Shown piece by piece: positions 61,663 to 64,000 of a DNA stretch of 64,000 nucleotides. The position numbers were made by a program, and so were the translations under genes. This DNA is from an uncultured Clostridium sp. Its GTDB lineage: Bacteria > Bacillota > Clostridia > Clostridiales > Clostridiaceae. How positions within the stretch are numbered: position 1 is the stretch's first letter; the number at the start of each line of letters is the position of its first letter. Below the pieces are notes generated by a model. That model searched no databases. It was not told the origin of the DNA and saw nothing but the letters and a program-made list of their open reading frames with translations. The stretch is taken from the NCBI RefSeq assembly GCF_910588715.1, contig NZ_CAJURG010000003.1, forward strand, positions 254,273-318,272, written 5' to 3'.

Positions 61663-62304
61663 TTGAATAACATAAAAGCTGCTATATTTGATTTAGATGG
61701 AACTCTTGTTGATTCAATGTGGGTATGGAAACAAATAGACATTGATTATTTATCATCAAAGGGACATGATGTTCCAAATAACTTAAATGATGAAATTACA
61801 CATTTAAGCTTTTCTCAAACAGCAGAATATTTTAAAAAAAGATTCTCAATAGAAGATTCAATTGAAGATATAATGAATACTTGGGATACCATGGCATATA
61901 ATCATTACAAAAATAATGTAAAACTAAAACCAAATGCTCTTAATTACTTAAAAAAACTAAAAAACTCTAGAATAAAATTAGGACTAGCTACTAGTAGTTC
62001 TACTTCATTATTAACTGCAACATTAATAAATAATAATGCTTTTGATTTATTTGACGCTATAACAGTAACTGATGAAGTAAAAAAAAGTAAAAGCAATCCA
62101 GATATATATTTATTAGCAGCGAAAAAACTTGGTGTTAGGCCTTCTGAATGCATGGTATATGAAGACATAATAGCTGCTGTTAAAGGTGTAAAACTAGCAG
62201 GCATGAAAGTTACTGGTGTTTATGATGAACATTCTAAACATCAAGTAGATATATTAAAAAAAGAATGCGATAATTACATATATAGTTATGAAGAATTACT
62301 ATAA
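61663..62304 (+). CDS. HAD-superfamily hydrolase (beta-phosphoglucomutase-like phosphatase)
   Basis: The 213-residue protein has motif I AAIFDLDGTLVDSMW (about 5-19), a helical cap domain, motif II LATSSS and motif III/IV KSNPDIYLLAAKKLGV with VYEDIIAAVKGVKLAGM. This is the HAD-IA PgmB/GPH group; the substrate cannot be told from sequence. The start is TTG at 61663, 9 nt after AGGAGATG; a longer frame would run through the tRNA-Pro gene and is rejected. The promoter is probably shared with the tRNA or lies in 61601-61660. Confidence 0.88.
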   Translation: MNNIKAAIFDLDGTLVDSMWVWKQIDIDYLSSKGHDVPNNLNDEITHLSFSQTAEYFKKRFSIEDSIEDIMNTWDTMAYNHYKNNVKLKPNALNYLKKLKNSRIKLGLATSSSTSLLTATLINNNAFDLFDAITVTDEVKKSKSNPDIYLLAAKKLGVRPSECMVYEDIIAAVKGVKLAGMKVTGVYDEHSKHQVDILKKECDNYIYSYEELL

Positions 62305-62324
62305 TTTAGATTTTATGCTAGCCA

Positions 62325-62367
62325 AAAAATCACATGTACAAATAAATTATTTGTACATGTGATTTTT
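62325..62367. terminator. Bidirectional terminator between the HAD and parvulin genes
   Basis: Stem AAAAATCACATGTACAAAT (62325-62343) / 62349-62367 with a 5-nt loop, and A/T runs at both ends. Confidence 0.88.
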
Positions 62368-62393
62368 AAATTATAAGTATCTATATGTTTAAA

Positions 62394-63140
62394 TTAAAAT
62401 CTTTTAACGTCATATTTAGCTTCAAGTTCTTTCATTAAATCTAAATATTTCTTCTCCTGGTTTTCTTGAATTAATCTTTGAACAATTTGTCCTTTAACCT
62501 CATTAAATTCTGAAGGTTTTTGTTCATTTTTTGCATCAACTTTAATTAAATGATATCCAAATTGAGTTTGAACTGGTTCACTTACCTTTTCTAATTCCAA
62601 TCCAAAAGCAGCTTCTTCAAATTCTGGAACCATCATTCCTCTACCAAACACTCCAAGATTTCCTCCTTGTTCCTTAGAAGGACATGTTGAATATTGTTTT
62701 GCAGCCTCTTCAAAAGTTAACTCACCATTTACAATCTTATTTTTAACATCATTACATAATTCTTCATTATCAACTAATATATGCTTTGCAGATACTGTAG
62801 CTGGCTGATCAAATTCATTTTTATGTTCATCATAATACTTTTTAGCATCATCGTCTGTAACTGTTACTTCAGCTAATACTTTATTAATTGTTAATTGAGT
62901 AAGTAAATCTTTTTCAACTTGAGCTAAATTAGCTTTATATTCTTCTGTCTCATTTATTTTCATTTCAGTTCCTAATTTATACATTAAATCAAATGAAATC
63001 ATTTGCTCTAATAGTTGCTTTCTTCCCATTTCAGAATTAAACATTCCTCTTTTATCTGCTGGATATCTCATTATTATTGCATTTAAATCATTTTCTGTTA
63101 TTTCAATTCCTGACACTGTTGCTAAAACTTTATTTTCCAT
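62394..63140 (-). CDS. Parvulin-type peptidyl-prolyl isomerase, cytosolic
   Basis: The 248-residue protein has an N-terminal SurA/PrsA-like helical chaperone part (about 1-105) and a parvulin domain (about 112-205; VSAKHILVDNEE, EQGGNLGVFGRGMMVPEFEEAAF, PVQTQFGYHLIKV). It lacks a signal peptide and lipobox, so it is not the secreted PrsA but an intracellular relative found in clostridia. It catalyses cis-trans isomerisation of prolyl bonds and probably assists protein folding. A single-gene unit, divergent from bcp. Confidence 0.9.
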   Translation of the reverse strand: MENKVLATVSGIEITENDLNAIIMRYPADKRGMFNSEMGRKQLLEQMISFDLMYKLGTEMKINETEEYKANLAQVEKDLLTQLTINKVLAEVTVTDDDAKKYYDEHKNEFDQPATVSAKHILVDNEELCNDVKNKIVNGELTFEEAAKQYSTCPSKEQGGNLGVFGRGMMVPEFEEAAFGLELEKVSEPVQTQFGYHLIKVDAKNEQKPSEFNEVKGQIVQRLIQENQEKKYLDLMKELEAKYDVKRF

Positions 63141-63288
63141 ATAAATTTCTCCTTTTTTATATATAATATATATAATATATATAATTATAACAGATTTTTA
63201 CCAATGTATACAGTTCCAATTATCTTATTGATTATATTTTTTAACTATTATATAATAATTATTATTATATAGCTTTAGGAGGGTCAAT

Positions 63289-63750
63289 ATGGTAGAAATT
63301 AATTCCTTAGTTCCTGATTTTTCATTAATGGGTTCTGATAATAATGAGCATAAATTAAGTCAATATAGAGGTAAAAAAGTCATACTTTATTTTTATCCAC
63401 GAGATAATACTCCAGGATGTTCAACCGAAGCATGTGACTTTAGAGATAATAATGTAAGCTTTAATGATAAAAATGCTATTATTATTGGTATAAGTAGAGA
63501 TTCATTAAAATCTCATGCTAAATTTACTGAAAAATTTAATCTTCCTTTTATACTTTTAAGTGATGAAAATGAAGAAGTTTGTAACTTATTTAACGTTATA
63601 AAAGAAAAAAATATGTATGGTAAAAAGGTCATGGGAATAGAAAGAAGTACCTTTATAATAAATGAAGAAGGTATTCTTGTTAAAGAATATAGAAAAGTTA
63701 AAGTTAAAGAACATATAAATACACTTCTTGACGATTTAAATAAATTATAA
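63289..63750 (+). CDS. bcp: Peroxiredoxin, Bcp/PrxQ type
   Basis: The 153-residue thiol peroxidase reduces hydrogen peroxide and organic peroxides. The peroxidatic Cys is in FYPRDNTPGCSTEACDFRD (about 42-60) and the second Cys four residues later may be the resolving one, typical of PrxQ. ISRDSLKSHAKFTEKFNLPF and ERSTFIINEEG follow. The ATG follows AGGAGGG. Useful to an anaerobe facing air exposure. Confidence 0.94.
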   Translation: MVEINSLVPDFSLMGSDNNEHKLSQYRGKKVILYFYPRDNTPGCSTEACDFRDNNVSFNDKNAIIIGISRDSLKSHAKFTEKFNLPFILLSDENEEVCNLFNVIKEKNMYGKKVMGIERSTFIINEEGILVKEYRKVKVKEHINTLLDDLNKL

Positions 63751-63799
63751 TAAACATTAAAATAATTAAAAAAATTAATATATTTTAATTATTTTAATT

Positions 63800-63857
63800 G
63801 CTTTCTTCATCCATTTAAAGTTTTATAGTAAATTTAAATAGATGAAGGAAGCCTTTT
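63800..63857 (+). terminator. Terminator of bcp
   Basis: Long stem GCTTTCTTCATC..TTTAAA / TTTAAATA..GATGAAGGAAGC (63800-63852) with small mismatches, followed by CTTTTTG. Confidence 0.75.
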
Positions 63858-63920
63858 TGTATATTAACCTCTAAATTAATCTTACATTACATATCAATAA
63901 TTATCATTTTATACAATAAA

Positions 63921-63948
63921 AAAATCACTAACTTACGTTAGTGATTTT
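63921..63948 (-). terminator. Terminator after tRNA-Phe
   Basis: AAAATCACTAAC (63921-63932) / GTTAGTGATTTT (63937-63948), T-rich on the minus strand, 3 nt past the tRNA end. Confidence 0.85.
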
Positions 63949-63950
63949 CC

Positions 63951-64000
63951 TGGTGGCTCGACCAGGAATCGAACCAGGGACACGAGGATTTTCAGTCCTC
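63951..64000 (-). tRNA. tRNA-Phe (anticodon GAA), 3' part only
   Basis: On the minus strand the visible 50 nt contain the anticodon arm GAGGA-CTGAAAA-TCCTC with GAA (63993-63991), the T arm CCTGGTTCGATTCCTGG, the acceptor 3' strand TCGAGCC and the end ACCA. The 5' half lies beyond the right edge. Confidence 0.9.

Overview
The window is a low-GC, AT-rich chromosomal segment of a Clostridium sensu stricto type organism. Protein motifs are clostridial or Bacillus-like (WhiA, YvcK, RapZ, EndoA/EndoAI, AbrB, a split transketolase). Several blocks keep the Bacillus subtilis order: ftsE-ftsX-ctp-minJ-like-uvrB with YitT/YvjA genes, rapZ-yvcK-whiA, and abrB/rsmI/trmN6. Almost every gene lies on the minus strand, so a replication fork probably enters from the right and moves towards position 1. 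I identified the species only to this level.

Layout. 1-1065: the 5' part of sfsA, seven perfect DnaA boxes in about 300 bp, and a small membrane-protein gene. 1200-3190: ptsG behind a promoter and a GlcT/LicT-type ribonucleic antiterminator. 3198-7085: cfa, an rRNA uracil methyltransferase and a frameshifted Rpn-family nuclease gene. 7512-9945: pyk and pfkA. 10447-14464: dnaE, interrupted by a 463-nt group I intron with no endonuclease gene, inserted in the catalytic aspartate motif. 14606-24555: whiA, yvcK, rapZ, murB, uvrC, a class B PBP, an FtsW/RodA glycosyltransferase and an FHA protein. 24631-27456: uvrA.

27457-39660 is an accessory block between uvrA and uvrB, genes that are adjacent in many Firmicutes. 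Its first half looks like a chromosomal relative of the UV-inducible uviA-uviB-bcn bacteriocin system of C. perfringens plasmid pIP404. It holds a short TcdR/UviA-like sigma factor, three tandem YcxB-like membrane proteins, a 785-residue modular amidase with a hydrophobic C-terminus and no signal peptide, and a UviB/BhlA holin-like protein. Three promoter-like motifs of the form TTTAC-N16/17-CTTT lie upstream of the sigma gene, the amidase gene and the holin gene, so one regulon is plausible. Its second half encodes a response regulator, two ABC-2 exporters and a histidine kinase, which resembles a peptide-antibiotic resistance operon.

39661-49703: uvrB, minJ-like, ctp, ftsX, ftsE, two YitT genes and split transketolase. 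49967-52437: the EndoA/EndoAI toxin-antitoxin pair, a GerS/LolA-like protein, acpS and an unknown gene. 52723-60804: a short SSB, a YihY protein, a nuclease-helicase, a DUF1836 protein, abrB (tandem promoters and a Spo0A box), rsmI, trmN6 and a secreted NlpC/P60 hydrolase. 61078-64000: a small membrane protein, tRNA-Pro, a HAD phosphatase, a parvulin, a Bcp peroxiredoxin and the 3' part of tRNA-Phe.
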